Shown here: in pieces, positions 34,290 to 46,912 of the stretch
How positions within the stretch are numbered: position 1 is the first letter of the stretch
Layout of the letters: each line of letters begins with the position of its first letter
Assembly (NCBI RefSeq): GCF_901000735.1
Contig: NC_081542.1
Span: 39,909,321-39,973,320 of the forward strand
From: Corylus avellana
Lineage: Eukaryota; Streptophyta; Magnoliopsida; Fagales; Betulaceae
Length of the DNA: 64,000 nt
Direction of reading: 5' to 3'
Position numbers and translations under genes: made by a program
Notes under the pieces: model-generated
Database searches by the model: none
Told to the model about the DNA's origin: nothing
What the model saw: only the letters and a program-made list of their open reading frames with translations

Positions 34290-35838
34290 ATGAGTCGTAG
34301 AGGTGGTGTTGGTCCCAATGTATTGGGTAATTCATACCCAGCTGCATGGCAAGCAACTTTAACATATGAAGATGAACCCGAAGTTCGTTAAACCTGTTAC
34401 ATCCCTGATTCAATACAGCTATGTTCTGATAATGAAGGAACCGAAGCTGTAGTTGATGTTGACAAAAATGAAGTTTGTGTATATATGGATATGTTTCGGA
34501 TAGGTTTGAGATTACCCTTCCCGAGGATAATTCGTGAACTATTGAGTTATATTAGAATAGCTCCTCATCAACTTATGCTGAATGGTTGGAGAACTTTTTT
34601 TGCCTGTATGATTGTCTGGCCGAAGATCCTTGGGGTAGAACATCCCCTTACTGTAGTGGAATTCCTGAAGGTATACCAACTGTCAAAGGGTCCCAGAACT
34701 GACCATTTGTTTACCTTCCAAACTCGGAAAAGATTAAAGTTGCTCTCCTTCAAGAGCACTTATACTAGCAACAAATGATGGAAGGATGAGTTTTTCTTTA
34801 TCCAAGGTGACTGGGAATTTGCGCCTTCAGAAGTAATCAGAGACCCAAGTGTCTCTCGGGAAACCATTGCCCCTTCAAACTGAGGTATAAACCGAACATT
34901 GTGTTGTTTGTTTTTTCTTTTTTCTTTTTGTAGCAAAGCTAATCTTAACATATTTTATTATTTTCAGGTCAACAAGAACCTTCTTTAACCAAAGAAGAGA
35001 TGAGCCGAGTGAGGCAAGTTCTGGATTATGCTGAACTACATCCATTGGAGATGGATTATGATGCTGTTATGTCAGAAGAGAATAAGAGGCTATACTTGTG
35101 GGCTTCCATAGCTGAGAGACCGACAGAAGCTGCTCCACCGAGGAAGTCATCTACAGAGACTTCAAGAAGACCAACTACCGAGTCTGTCGAGCCTCCGAGG
35201 AAAAGAACTAGCAGAGCTGAAGAGCTTTCTAAAGAAAAAGGCAAAAGGAAAGTTGGAGATGCTTTCCCGAAGAAACCCTCGGCAAGACCTCCAATTGCTG
35301 CCAGAGTTTCTCTAGTGATTGCTGATGAGCCTGAAGACCTTGATATTTCTCCTCTGAAGAAGAAGAAGAAGAAGAAGAAGAAGAAGAAGACAAAGAAAAC
35401 CAAGGGTGGCTCAAAGACAGTGAAGCCTGTCATTGACTTAGAATCAGAGGGGCTTTAGATAAGCTCGGGACCAGAAGCAGTGGGAGCAGTGTCTAATGTC
35501 CTCCCTGAAGAACAACGAATCAGAACTACTTCTGATTCAGGAACAGGTGGAAAAAGGACTGCCCTTGAAGTAGAAGCACCTGCTCCTCATCAAAGATGCC
35601 AATTATAAAGCCACTTGCAAGGATCCTTCTAGGGCAAACCAAAGCAAAGAGTTCATCTGTAAACCCTGAGGTTACCAGCACCGAGCCTATAGCTTTTGAA
35701 TTTGCAGCTGATGGAGTTGTGGCCGAAGAACTAGTGATTGCTGAACTTTTGGTTACCAAACTTGCTGCTACTGTGCCAATAATTATAGAATCTGTAATTG
35801 TTGAGCATACAGTTGCTGAGAATGTGGCTGTTGAATGT
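34290..35838 (+). pseudogene. Antisense gene of Tat element B, truncated
   Basis: Same gene as 1951-5166, on the strand opposite to pol. The Transposase_28-like part is at 34485-34850 and is more continuous than in copy A: SKGPRTDHLFTFQTRKR is in frame where A has a 2-nt deletion. A TGA at 34776-34778 replaces GGA before WKDEFFF. The second part (35000-35458) has an expanded lysine run from GAAGAA repeats (about 35360-35390) and keeps an extra 66 nt lost from A. The TAG at its end is shared with A. About 280 bp present in A (around 3159-3438) and the whole 3' half are missing; the sequence breaks at 35838/35839 by a 2.1-kb deletion. Confidence 0.65.
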
Positions 35839-37034
35839 AAGTAAAATAAAACAATGATTGAAATTGAGTTGATAATAATAAAAAGGTAGGGCTTTGATAT
35901 CCACCACTAATTATGTTTAGATAATATAACAATATGCCAATGTTTTGATCATATTATGTATATCTAATGTTTGTCAACTTAAGGGCATATGTATTTACTC
36001 CTTAAGCTATAGATTTTCCTAAGCAACGAGTTAAGCATGGGTGTATACTCTAAATTTTTTCTTTCTTAATGGATTTAGCATGGATGTATACTAAGTTGTT
36101 TTTTAAGAAAGCATGATTTTGTGGAAATCGACAAACACATGAGACCTAGGGCATTAGTGTATACTCTCGGTTCCCCATGTTGATTAACCCAAGAACCTCG
36201 TGTGGATTTCTTTTGTTACTTTTATTAAACCCAAGACTCAATCATCCAAATTGATTTAACTAACTAGTCTATACCACATGCATATGTTGATCAGGCACAC
36301 ACATATGAAGAATTCATGAAAGTAGGAATTAATCAAGTTAAATATTACAACATGATCATCACAAAGGTACCAATATTGAATATTAACTAAACATAACTAG
36401 GGCTTCAATCTAGCCCTACTAAATAAATTAGTTACACATGAGTTTGATGTTAAACATCTTCATAAAATAAAAAGAAAGGAAAAGAATAAACCCGAATCTT
36501 GAACTTGAAGAACTCCAATTCTTCTCCTTGAAAATTGTGTGTTTATTCTAGAGGTTTAAGGGTCTATTTATAAGTCTTAGGAATACTCTAGAAACCTTAA
36601 AAATCGTATGGTTTGAGCCCTAGTTCGCACTAAGTTACAAAACCCTAGAAATTGCACTTTCCATATCAAGCCTGGCGGCTGACTTGCTCATCACGCACGG
36701 GTGCGCTCGATCGCAGCCCGTGTGATATCGATCGCAGGATTGCGATCGATCCTCTTGTACTGGGCGTTCGATCGCGGGTGCCTTGTGCTCGTGGTCTTTG
36801 CCTGTAGTGAGCTCAATTGCAAATCCCCTGCGTTCGATCGTACTACCAGAGCCTCCAATTTTTCCAAAATAGCTCTTTTAAGTCCGAAATTTCTGAGATT
36901 ACTTCTTTTTCTTCCAAGGACCTACAAAAACAAGGAAAACACATAAAAGAACTAAAATGGCATAAATTAACCAAAACTAAAGGATTAACACATGTAAGTT
37001 AAGGGCTAAAATATGAATATTTCAGCACTTAACA
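35839..37034 (-). mobile_element. Remnant of the solo LTR, copy B
   Basis: Corresponds to 5808-8407 of copy A without the nested insert at 6133-7531. The left end, including its target duplication, was removed by the deletion at 35838/35839. The right end is intact (ACTTAACA, followed by AAGCG at 37035-37039). The CGATCG-motif cluster is at 36705-36840. Confidence 0.75.
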
Positions 37035-37316
37035 AAGCGCGTTGGCTATATTTCTCCAAGTTATGCTCAGAAAAGCACCTTGCTATATTTCATTAAGGTG
37101 AACCTTCGTTTAAAGGTTAAGTTCGGAAAGCGCTTAGTTCAACTATATTTTCGAACTCATCCTCGGGAAAGCGCCTCGATTGTATTTCACCGAACTAAGC
37201 TCGGGAAAGCACTTTGGCTATATTTCACCGAAGGGTATGGAAAGCGCTATTTAACAGCTATATTTCCAAATTGGCTACTCGGAAAAGCGATTAGTTCAGC
37301 TATATTTTCCGAGTGT
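37035..37316 (+). repeat. Degenerate minisatellite of the Tat 3' region (copy B)
   Basis: About seven units with GGAAAGCGC and GCTATATTTCACCGAA cores. It has one unit more than copy A in this part (around 37205-37240), showing copy-number drift between the two. Confidence 0.65.
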
Positions 37317-37448
37317 GGAGTAGAGCATCTGGTCTGCTGTGTTCATTAAGATTTTTGTATGATTATAACTTCAGAAGATTTTTTATTCATAAAACACTTA
37401 TTTTACAATAGCAGAATAACAAAAGATGAATCTCTGAAATTATAATTT

Positions 37449-40400
37449 TTATACAAAATATTTCTTAAGATGTTCAGCATTCCATGGTCATTGGAGTTGT
37501 TTTCCTTCAGAGTCTGTGAGATGATATGCTCCTGTTCTTGTACATTCAATCACTTTGTACGGTCCTTCCCAGTGTGGTGCTAATTTTCCATCAGCTGAAT
37601 CTTTAGTGGCTATAGTGACTTTTTTCAAGACCAAATCTCCAACTTTAAAACTACGATATTTAGCTCGCTGATTAAAATACCGAGCTATCCTCTGTTGATA
37701 TATTACCATAGTTATCTGAGCTTGATCGCGCTTTTCTTGCAAAAGATCTAGATGTAGCTTCAGACCTTCATTGTTAAGCTCAGAATTAAAAGTTTCTACA
37801 CAAAAACTCCCTGATCCGATTTTAGTTGGCATGATTGCCTCGGTCCCAAAAGTTAAAGCATAAGGATTTTCCTTAGTTGGAGTTCTTCTGGTAGTGCGAT
37901 ATGCCCATAAAACTTCTGGAAGATCCTCTGGCCAACTTCCTTTATGTTCACCGAGCTTTTTCTTCAGAATTTTTAATATAGTCTTATTTGTTGCTTCCAC
38001 TTGCCCATTTGCTTGAGGATGTCCTGGAGATGAGAAATAATTTCTAATATGAAGTCTAGCACACCATTCCCGGAATGAATCACAATCGAATTGCTTGCCA
38101 TTATCTATGACAAATGCATGTGGAATTCCATACTGACAGATAATATTTTTCCAAAGAAATTTTTCAATACTCTTTGCTGTAATATTTACTAAGGCTTCTA
38201 CCTTTGCCCATCTGGTGAAATAATCTACAGCAAACCAAACACCCCATTTTCCTCGAGGTAACAGTCCTACTATATCTACCCCCTACTGTGAGAATGGCCA
38301 AAGTGAAGAGATTGAACTAAGCTCCTCAAGAGGTTGCTTAATGATATTAGCAAACCGTTGGCAATTGTCACAAGTTTTGACTATTTGCATGGAGTCTTGA
38401 TTCATATTCGGCTAGAAAAATCCTACTCTAACAGCTTTGTGTGCTAACACTCTTGCTCCCGAATGACTGCCACAAATCCCTTCATGGATCTCCTGAAGAA
38501 TATAATTACCTTCTTCTTTAGAAACACACTTAAGAAGAGGTAACATAAAACCTCGTTTAAAAAGAATTCCATTGAGTAGAGTGAATCAATCAGCCTTTTC
38601 CTTTAATTGCACTGCTTTCTTTTTATCCTCTGGCAGAACACCTCTTTCTAAATATTCAACTATTTCTTTAGCCCAAGCAGGCATAACTTCTATTGTTAAA
38701 AGCATGACCTCCTCAGTTATAGCAGGTTGTTGTAAAACTTGAATTGGTTGAACAGTGTCTTCCACTTCATCGTCAATTGCTGAACCCATTCGAGCTAAAG
38801 AGTCTGCTTTTTCATTTTCTTATCTCGGGATTTTAACAATACAGAACTTTTGGAAAAACTTCTGCATATTCTGTACTTTAGACAAATACAGCTCCATTTT
38901 ACTTCCCTTGGTTTCAAACTCACCACGAATGTGGCCAAAATTACTTGAGAATCACTATGTACTTCTACAAACTCTACTTCCATCTCTCAGGCTAAACCAA
39001 GTCCAGCTATGACTGCTTTATACTTTGCCTCATTATTAGTAGTTTTGAATTCTAATCTCAAAGAACTATTCAATTCTTTCCCATATGGTGTAATTAATAC
39101 TACTCCAGCTCCACCATTCTTCTTTGTAGATGACTCATCCACATAAATCACCCATGTCTTGTCTTTCGGCCACACTTCTAGGTCTTGCATATTAGTAAAT
39201 TCTACCAAAAAATTTGCAAGTACTTGACCTTTGATAGAATTTCGTAAAACAAACTATATGTCAAATTCACTAAGTTCAATCGCCCAATTAAAACTGACCA
39301 GATAAATCCAATTTCCGAAGCACTTTCTTCAATGGATACTCGGTTAGCACATTGATTGTATGAGCTTGAAAATATGGTCGAAGCTTTCTTGATGCAATTG
39401 TTAAAGCAAAACCAAGCTTTTCCATTTGCACATATCTTTCTTCGGCGCCACGTAATGCTCGGCTGATGAAATATACTGGTTTTTGAACTTCTTCTTCCCG
39501 AATTAGAGCTACACTGACCGCAATTAGAGATATAGCTAAATACAAATACAATGTTTCACCAGGAACAGTTCGGCTCAGCAGAGGTGGACTGACCAGATAC
39601 TTTTTTAGTTGCTCAAATGCTTGTTCACATTCTTCAAACCACTCAAATGCTTTTCTTAACGTTTTAAAGAAAGGAAGACATTTATCAGTAGAACGAGAAA
39701 TGAACATGTTTAACGTTGCAATCCTTCCTGTTAACTATTGAACTTGCTTTGTATTCTTCGGAGACTGCAGATCTAATATTGCTTAAATTTTTTCAAGATT
39801 GGCTTCTATTCTTCGGTTTGACACCATGTAATCAAGAAACTTTCCTGATGAAACTCCAAAAGCACACTTTGTAGGATTCAGCTTCATTTTGTACTGCTTC
39901 AACGTTATGAATGCTTCTTGTAAATCCTTCACATGATCTGTTTGTAGCTTACTCTTGACTAGCATATCATCAACATAAACTTTCATATTCTTCCCGATTT
40001 GTTTTTTAAACATTTTGTTTACTAACCTTTGATAAGTAGCACCAGCATTCTTTAAACCGAAAGGCATAACTTTGTAATAGAATAAACCTCGCTCAGTAAT
40101 AAATGCTGTTTTATCTTGATCAAACGGGTGCATGAAGATTTGATTGTAGCCAGAAAATGCATCCATGAAACTTAGCAACTCATATCTAGCTGTCGAATCA
40201 ACCAATGAACTGATATGTGGCAATGGAAAACTGTCTTTTGGGCAGGCCTTGTTAAGATCAGTGAAATCCACACACATCCTCCATTTCCCATTAGATTTTT
40301 TGACCATTACTACATTAGCCAACCAATCGGAATAATACACTTCTTCAATAAACCGAGCTTCGAGCAATTTATCTACTTCCTCGGCAATAGCCATGTTTCT

Positions 40401-42939
40401 TTCAATAGCAAACTTTCTTCGCTTCTGCTTCATTGGTCTCATCTCTGGATCCATATTTAACTGATGAACAATATCTTTCGGATCAATCCCAGGCATATCT
40501 TCATGAGACCATGCGAAGACTTCCAAATCTTCCCGAATAAATTGAATAAGAATTTCTTTAACTTCTGAAGTCAACTGAGACCCGATCTTTACAATTTTCG
40601 CTTCTGCTATCGGTATATCAATCAACTGCTCGGCTGGTCCTTTTTTCAACTGAATCTTCTTTTCACTACCCATATACTGATCGTCAATAATGCTAACTCT
40701 GAAGATCTTTTCAAAGATGTATTATAACACCTTCTTGCTACAACCTGATCACCTTTAACCTCACAAACTCCTTCAATTGTTCGAAACTTCATCTTCAGAT
40801 GATAAGTGGAAGTTGCAGCTCTCAATTGATTCAAAGCTGGGCGACTGATAATTGCATTATAAGCTGATGGTCGGTCAACTACCGAAAAATTCACCATAAT
40901 AGTAGATTGTTTAGGAGTAGTTCTTGCTGTAACAGGAAGAGAAATCAATCCTATCGGTTGAATATGCTCTCTTGCAAACCCGATCAATGGTGACAAAAAG
41001 GTTTGATTTTTTCCCGACCAATGCCCAGTTGCTGAAAGACTGTCCAACACAAAATATCTGCCGAGCTACCATTGTCTACTAAAACTCGGTGAACAGCATG
41101 GTTAGCCACTGTTATAGTTATTACTAGTGCATCATCATGAAGCATTGAAATCTCTTTCGCATCTTCTTCTGAAAACGTCAGGATCATTGGATCTTGTTTT
41201 TGTATTTTGGAAGGCTTTTCAAGAAAGAAAATTTCTTCCATTTTTGCTTGCCTTGCATAAGCTTTCCTTGCCGATCTAGATTCTCCTCCACAAGCTAATC
41301 CTCCTGAAATTATTTGAATCTCACCAACAATAGTCTGATTATGAGAACTTTGTTGATTGTTCTGAGAAATCCTCAGTTCATCACATCTTTGCTGCTGATT
41401 ACGCGAATTATCATTATTCTGCTCCGACCTTTGATTTTGACTATTATGAGGATTGTTGTCTTTCCCCTTTTCTTCAGCTAGGAATTTTAATAACTTCCCA
41501 TTCTTTAGAAACTTTTAAATCTTAAACCGAAGACTTATACAATTCTCGGTATAATGTCCATGATCATTATGATATTCACAAAATTTCTGAATATTACGAT
41601 TCTGGGGAAGAGCTTTCATCCTTCCTGACCATTTGAAGTTCGGATCTTTCCTCACCTCCATGAACACCTTGTAAACAATTGTATTTAAAGGTGTCCATCC
41701 TACATACTGCCGTTGATTTTGCTTGTGTGGTAGCTCAATCTTCTTTTCTGAATTTTTGATATTTTGCTGATTTTTCTTCTTCTTTTCAATGAAAGCCCTT
41801 GATGTTGCTTTAGTAGGGTCAAAAATAAGCTTACCTTCTTCAGCTATAGACTTCAACAAAGCTGAAATAGTTTCTTCCTGATTGATAAATTCCTCAGCTT
41901 TATTCATAAATTGTCGGAGAGTTCCCAAAGTCAGTTTCCGTGCTAATTCAGCCATCAATGACCCATCAGTTTTTATTCCATGCATCAAAGCTGAAAGAAC
42001 TGTATACTCATTCGGATTTTCCACTGTCAACTTCTCCCGATTAAACCGTAGCATATAATCTTTTAAAGATTCGGTTTTCCCTTGTGTAAGAGATAACAAA
42101 TATGCAGGACTTTTCTTCCTTTTCTGAATCGCAAGAAATTGACTCACAAATTGTCGTCCGAGAGAATCAAAACTATCAACAGATTTAGGACTCAAGCCTC
42201 CAAACCATTCTTTAGCAATCCCTTTCAGAGTTAAAGGAAAAGCTCGGCAAGCAATTTCGTTAGGGGTATCATGAAGAATGATATGAGCTCGGAAACTTTT
42301 CATATGATCAGAAGGATCTTCACTTCCATCATACTTATCAACTCGAGGAACCTTAAACTTATCAGGAAGAGGGAATCTCATCACCCGATCAGTAAAAGGT
42401 AAATTGGTATACTGCATAAGATCCTCGGTCACAGATCGATTTTCACCATTTTCAATCAAAAGAGCCATTTTTTCATAATTTTATTTAAGATCTTGAACAT
42501 CTTTGTTTACAATAACCTCCTCGGGCTTTACATGATGTGAGTGACTATGATGAGACTTAACATAATTAGATTCATCATGATGAGACTTGCCACCAAGATG
42601 TATATCATTACAAGATTGTTCTCGGTGAGAATTTTCTTTTGTTCGGACAATATTATGACTTCCATGTATTGAACTTTCATCATCTTGCTGAATTGATTGC
42701 TGTCGGATCGGTAGTTGTGGCTCCCTAAATATTTCTTCATGCCTCTCTTCTAATACTGGATCTTTTCTAGGAAGTAACCTAGAAACAATATCTTCATTTT
42801 GTTTCTACATAGCTTCAATTGATTCAACAATTCGCCTCATAAAACTTTCTAATAAAACTGTCTGAGTATTCGGATCATGTGATGTTCCAGGAACATCAGT
42901 TTGAACATTCGGAACAGGGTGTGGGGATTTATTCACCAT
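37449..42939 (-). pseudogene. gag-pol of Tat element B, degenerate but readable
   Basis: ATG at 42939; the normal end is the TAA at 37449-37451, but a TGA at 37488-37490 cuts it 13 residues early. Gag core is 42468-41990 (DPSDHMKSFRAHIILHDTPN, AKEWFGGL). The knuckle CEYHNDHGHYTENC is at about 41540-41585 and protease DNGSSADILC near 41050-41085. Reverse transcriptase is an intact block 40673-39783 with MDAFSGYNQI, MPFGLKNAGATYQ and YVDDMLVKS. Ty3 RNase H is at 39707-39288 and a second RNase H at 39208-38800 (VIYVDESSTKKNGGAGVVL, NNEAKYKAVIAGL). The integrase zinc domain is at 38360-38480; core and C-terminus run 38290-37490 (GQVEATNKTI, WEGPYKVIE). Stops and frameshifts separate these blocks. 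Confidence 0.88.
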
Positions 42940-42980
42940 ATCGGAATTTTGAAATTAGTAAGAACCGATAAAAATCGATT

Positions 42981-42998
42981 ACCACAGACGGCGCCAAA
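42981..42998 (-). other. Primer binding site of Tat copy B
   Basis: TTTGGCGCCGTCTGTGGT on the minus strand, one base inside the 5' LTR end. The TGGCGCC start complements a tRNA 3' end, and the form is typical of Tat-clade elements. Confidence 0.8.
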
Positions 42999-42999
42999 C

Positions 43000-43568
43000 T
43001 GTTTAAACACAGTTTTCCGAATGATGACGTAGCATGAACCCTGTGAATGTTGTGATGTCCAAAGAATCACCTAACTACAAAATAATAAGAAAAGGATCAA
43101 AGCTGCCGGTGTTAGTCGGCGAGGAATAGCTCCGATGCCTAAATCAGTCACTGTGTTTAAGAAAAAATATAAACTTTGAGGATTATAAATGAGATGAAGA
43201 GAATTGAGAATATCTGATTAAGGAAAGAGAGAGGTCCCCAAAAATTGAGATGAGACCTCATTTTATAAGCATCAGATAATAGTTGCTTATATGGCATAGT
43301 AGTCCTACCGAGGATCCACGTGTCATATATTGTATTGATGAATAATAGGAGAATGCCACGTAAGAAGATAAAGCCTCCTGAGGAGAACGTTCGGGAGTAT
43401 ATGCTAGACTCGTTTACCGAGTCTTTGAATTGAGTGTCGTACACCGAACTTAGGTGGGTATAAAATTACCGAGCTTAAGTTCGGTAAGCGGGTGTAAATA
43501 ACCGAGCTTGTAATATGGGCTGAATGATTGTTTTGTTGGGCCTAATATGGCTGATCCATGATCCAACA
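43000..43568 (-). repeat. 5' LTR of Tat copy B
   Basis: 569 bp, from TGTTTAAACA to GATCCAACA, with CCTGA target duplication outside. The TATA region reads CTTATAAAATGAGG on the minus strand. The hairpin seen in the other LTRs has lost one base here (AGACTCG/CCGAGTCT). Confidence 0.88.
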
Positions 43569-43573
43569 CCTGA

Positions 43574-45198
43574 CATGTTAGCTAAGTCAAATATGAGAAT
43601 TAGGGGATAATTGGTATATAAGTTAGTTTCGACTCTTTCAACTAATTTGTCAGTTGGTTAATGTGTGTTCGGTTAAGTCGGTTAATGTGTTTTCGGTTAC
43701 AAGTTTTTATGTTAAGATTTATCAAGTTCCTTGTAACTATAGAATCAGTAAAGCATGTGCTTTATAAATGAAAAGAAAAAGTAAATTTCTGGAATACAGA
43801 CCAAAAGGACAACCACAAATCAGTTAGATGAACATAATAGAGAAACCTACCAAATAAATTTAAAATTCACTTGAAAAATCAATTAAGTCAATTAATTGTC
43901 GGTTTACCAACGAAAATATATATATATATATATCTCGTCTACCAATTGAACCGATATCAAAATAGTATTGTTATTCCGCCTACTGACCATTGGAAGTCAG
44001 TTGTCGATTGGTAACAGTTTGGTGGCGATTGGTAAGCAGTAAACGGTTAATCTGCTCACCTCTAAATAATAGAAGACATATAATAGAGAATTACCTCCCG
44101 CCATGTCGTCCAGTAAAAGACAAGGGTGACAATTGAAGGGCGTCAAGGGGCAAAGGGCATTTATGTTTCCCTCCCATAAATACAAGGCCGATAGCGAGTG
44201 GCAAAAGATAATATATAGAGAGCTTGATCTTTAGTTAAAGTAGACAAATATTTAGAGAGCAAGCAGACAGTGAGCGGCAAAAGTTTCAACCAACTAACAA
44301 TCAATAAAACTAATATTTAGTTAAAGTAGAGAAATTTTTAGAGCGCTTTATATTTGGCGCTTGTAAAAAGTAGTTAGATAATATAACAAAAGTAGATTTT
44401 TTAGTTAAACTTTAGAGAGCTCATTGATGATGCTCCAACGAAGCATCGGAGGCATCCGCAGTAGCACACCCAATAACTCTCCAAGCTTACCTCTACGACT
44501 CTATCAATCTCCTTTTCATAATAGGCATTTGCAGTTGGCGTATGGTTTGCAATCAGTTGTATCGACTATATGTATATATAATTCCGATCCAATATGGATC
44601 TTTTTTGGTCTATGATTCCAAGAATTAACCCTGCGGTTAGTGTTGCCTTCCACAAGCAAACCACTAGATTCACAACAAACTAAAAGTGAGGAATCAACCC
44701 GAATCCCTTTTTGTGCTTTTTCCTTTTTGGTCGGAGTCCTAACCGAAGAGAATTCGTGCTGCTCAATTCATACCCTCTCTGAGTTTCCTCCAGTCACTAA
44801 CTTCAGCCCCCTTAGCATGGTGGCAGTTTGACCCCAAAAACAAAAAGCATTTCAACTGATCAATAAATGCCCCCTACCTTACTGTAGAGCCTCAATTCGA
44901 GCACGAGAACAAGCCATTTCAAGCAGATTCAAGTTGGATCCCATTTTTATGGATTAAAGCTCTTTTGGGCAATTCATCAACTACGTACAGCGCATGAATT
45001 CCTTTTATCTTGTGCTTGTCAATAACGAGATGGTGTAAATATTACCCTTTCATTTGGTCCCTTCTATTCTCCTAATTGGTTACAGTAAATTAAGAGCATC
45101 GATAAAACATTCAGAATTGTTTGAACTCCACGTTAAATGCTACTTTTATTTAATCAACTTGTTCACAGTGGAGGGAAAAACTACTTCGCAATATTAAT
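43574..45198. other. Flank of Tat copy B, with hAT MITE empty site
   Basis: Matches 14908-17004. No gene seen before the defensin-like gene. At 44441-44452 the sequence reads AAGCATCGGAGG where copy A has the 384-bp MITE flanked by AAGCGAGG. Confidence 0.65.
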
Positions 45199-45495
45199 TT
45201 ATTTCCCGTTGGGCGGAGAAGTGTAATTGCAAGCGGCGCAAATGCATAGGCCGTCAACGCAGCAGTTGGGGAATCCTTGGCACACACTGTTGCAGTCGAT
45301 CATGCGGGGACACCGAAATGGCCCCCTTGCTTCAGCTGCTGGCACCCTCCGGAATGGCACGCCTGCTGATCAATAGTGTTACATTTCTCAACTCATGCAA
45401 CAGTTATATGAGAGAGAGAGAGAGAGAGAGGGCTCACCAGATGTGATGACCAAAAAGATGACCCAGAAAGCGAATTCAGATGAAATTTTCGCCAT
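45199..45495 (-). CDS. Secreted cysteine-rich defensin-like peptide, copy B
   Basis: Exons 45495-45438 and 45365-45199, 74 residues, same splice sites as copy A. The only coding change I see is synonymous (GCC to GCA, Ala). The signal peptide (19 residues) is followed by a short linker and eight cysteines in the order C-x5-C-x3-C-x5-CC-x4-C-x-C-x2-C. No other domain. The intron's GA repeat is slightly longer than in copy A. The preserved reading frame and splice sites suggest a working gene; its target or pathway is unknown. Confidence 0.75.
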
Positions 45496-45867
45496 TGTGT
45501 TTTGGGTTGTGCTGCAGCTGGAAACTGTGTGGCTGTAGCGTATGTTTGCAGTTTGCTTAACGTGACGGTGCAGGTGCTCCAAGGAATTAATACTTAAAGA
45601 CTTGTTGGTATAAATTCAAGATCTTGGGTTTACAGCAAATCTGCTTTACAAGCCAAGAAAATCTGGTGGAATTTATTACGTGTGCTTTTACGGCAACAAA
45701 ATCTGCAATAATTCAACTTAATTATCAACTGGGTTTAAGGGAGTGAATGCAGTTTTTACTTTTTAAGTTCTTCTTGTTATTGGTTATCTTCGAGTAAGTA
45801 TTATTATAATCATGCCAATAGTCAATCCAACAATACCTCAACTTATTATCAACCGGGTTTAAGAGTT

Positions 45868-46108
45868 TATTTGGGATTGCGTTTGAAAAATAAAATTTTT
45901 AAGTCAAAAAAGATTTTTTGGAAAAAACTTCATTTTAAAGCTTTTGTCAAAAGTGTTTTTTAGCTATTTTTAAGCTTTTTGAACCATTAAAAGCGCTTTT
46001 AATTTTTTTACTAAACGAATACTTTTTTTCTTCAAACGCACTTTTTGAGTATTAAAAGCACTTTTAGACCTTTCAAACGCAATCTCAAATATGCGCTAAG
46101 AGAGTTAA
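45868..46108. repeat. Foldback MITE, 'GTTTGGGATTGCGTTTGA' family (copy B)
   Basis: Counterpart of 17655-17905. The right arm here keeps CAAACGCAATCTCAAA, closer to a perfect inverted match than in A. Confidence 0.6.
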
Positions 46109-46435
46109 TGCAGTTTTTAGTGTTTAAGCTCTTTTTGTCATCGATTATTTTTGAATAAATATAGTTATAGTTATGTCCAAATAAAATAGTCTATCGTTTC
46201 TTCTACTTTTTTTTCATCCTTTTCTGACACCTAATTATCCTGCTCCATAGCCGCTAGGAAGCCCCCAATGGAACCACATGGCCTAATTTTGAATCTGGTT
46301 TTCCCTTAAACAGAATTCATACAAGGATACAGCCTACACGCTGGTCAATGACAAAGGTTGATTATTTATTATTTATTATTTATTTTTTTCAAACTATCAA
46401 CATCCCTACTATCAAGTCATAAATTTATCCAATTA

Positions 46436-46471
<36 letters not shown>

Positions 46472-46488
46472 GTAGGAGGAGGAGGAAG

Positions 46489-46879
46489 TTAACTTCACAA
46501 AGGCCTCATGAACTTCCAAGCGGTTTGAGAAAGACTCCCCAAAGTTCAAACTTTCAATTTCACCCATTCAACTTCTAATTTGATGCAATCTACCTAATTC
46601 GTTAGGATTTGGCGTTAAATCCTAAATGAGGCTATAAAAAGTACCAAATTACCCTCAACGTTTTTTAAATGTGAAATTAAGGGCAAATTTAGAATTTTAT
46701 AAAAGTTCTAGGTGTATAAAAATCATTTCGTCAATTTTATTGTTTGTTTAACACTAAATCCTAACATATGGATGTAGATTGCATTAAATTAAAAGTTCGA
46801 GGGGGTGAAATTAAGAGTTTCTGAACTTTGAGAAATTTTCTCAAAACGCATCGAAGTTCCAAAGCCATTTGTGAAGTTA

Positions 46880-46880
<1 letters not shown>
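46489..46880. repeat. Foldback MITE, TTAACTTCACAAA ends (copy B)
   Basis: The 13-bp inverted ends are at 46489-46501 and 46868-46880, the same 392-bp length as copy A. Confidence 0.7.

Positions 46881-46912
<32 letters not shown>

Larger units (their letters stand above)
31468..43568 (-). mobile_element. Tat-lineage Ty3/gypsy LTR retrotransposon, copy B
   Basis: Complete boundaries: CCTGA at 31463-31467 and again at 43569-43573 is a perfect 5-bp target duplication. Order on the minus strand: 5' LTR 43000-43568, primer site 42981-42998, gag-pol 42939-37449, minisatellite 37035-37316, a solo-LTR remnant, the antisense gene remnant 34290-35838, polypurine tract 33599-33615 and 3' LTR 31468-33598 with a hAT insert. 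LTRs differ visibly from each other (by eye about 20 changes in 330 bp), so the insertion is old. Same insertion event as copy A. Confidence 0.9.

Noticed and set aside
35056..35433. Minus-strand open frame with a poly-Phe/Ser tract
   Set aside because: Shadow of the lysine-coding GAAGAA repeat of the plus-strand antisense gene.
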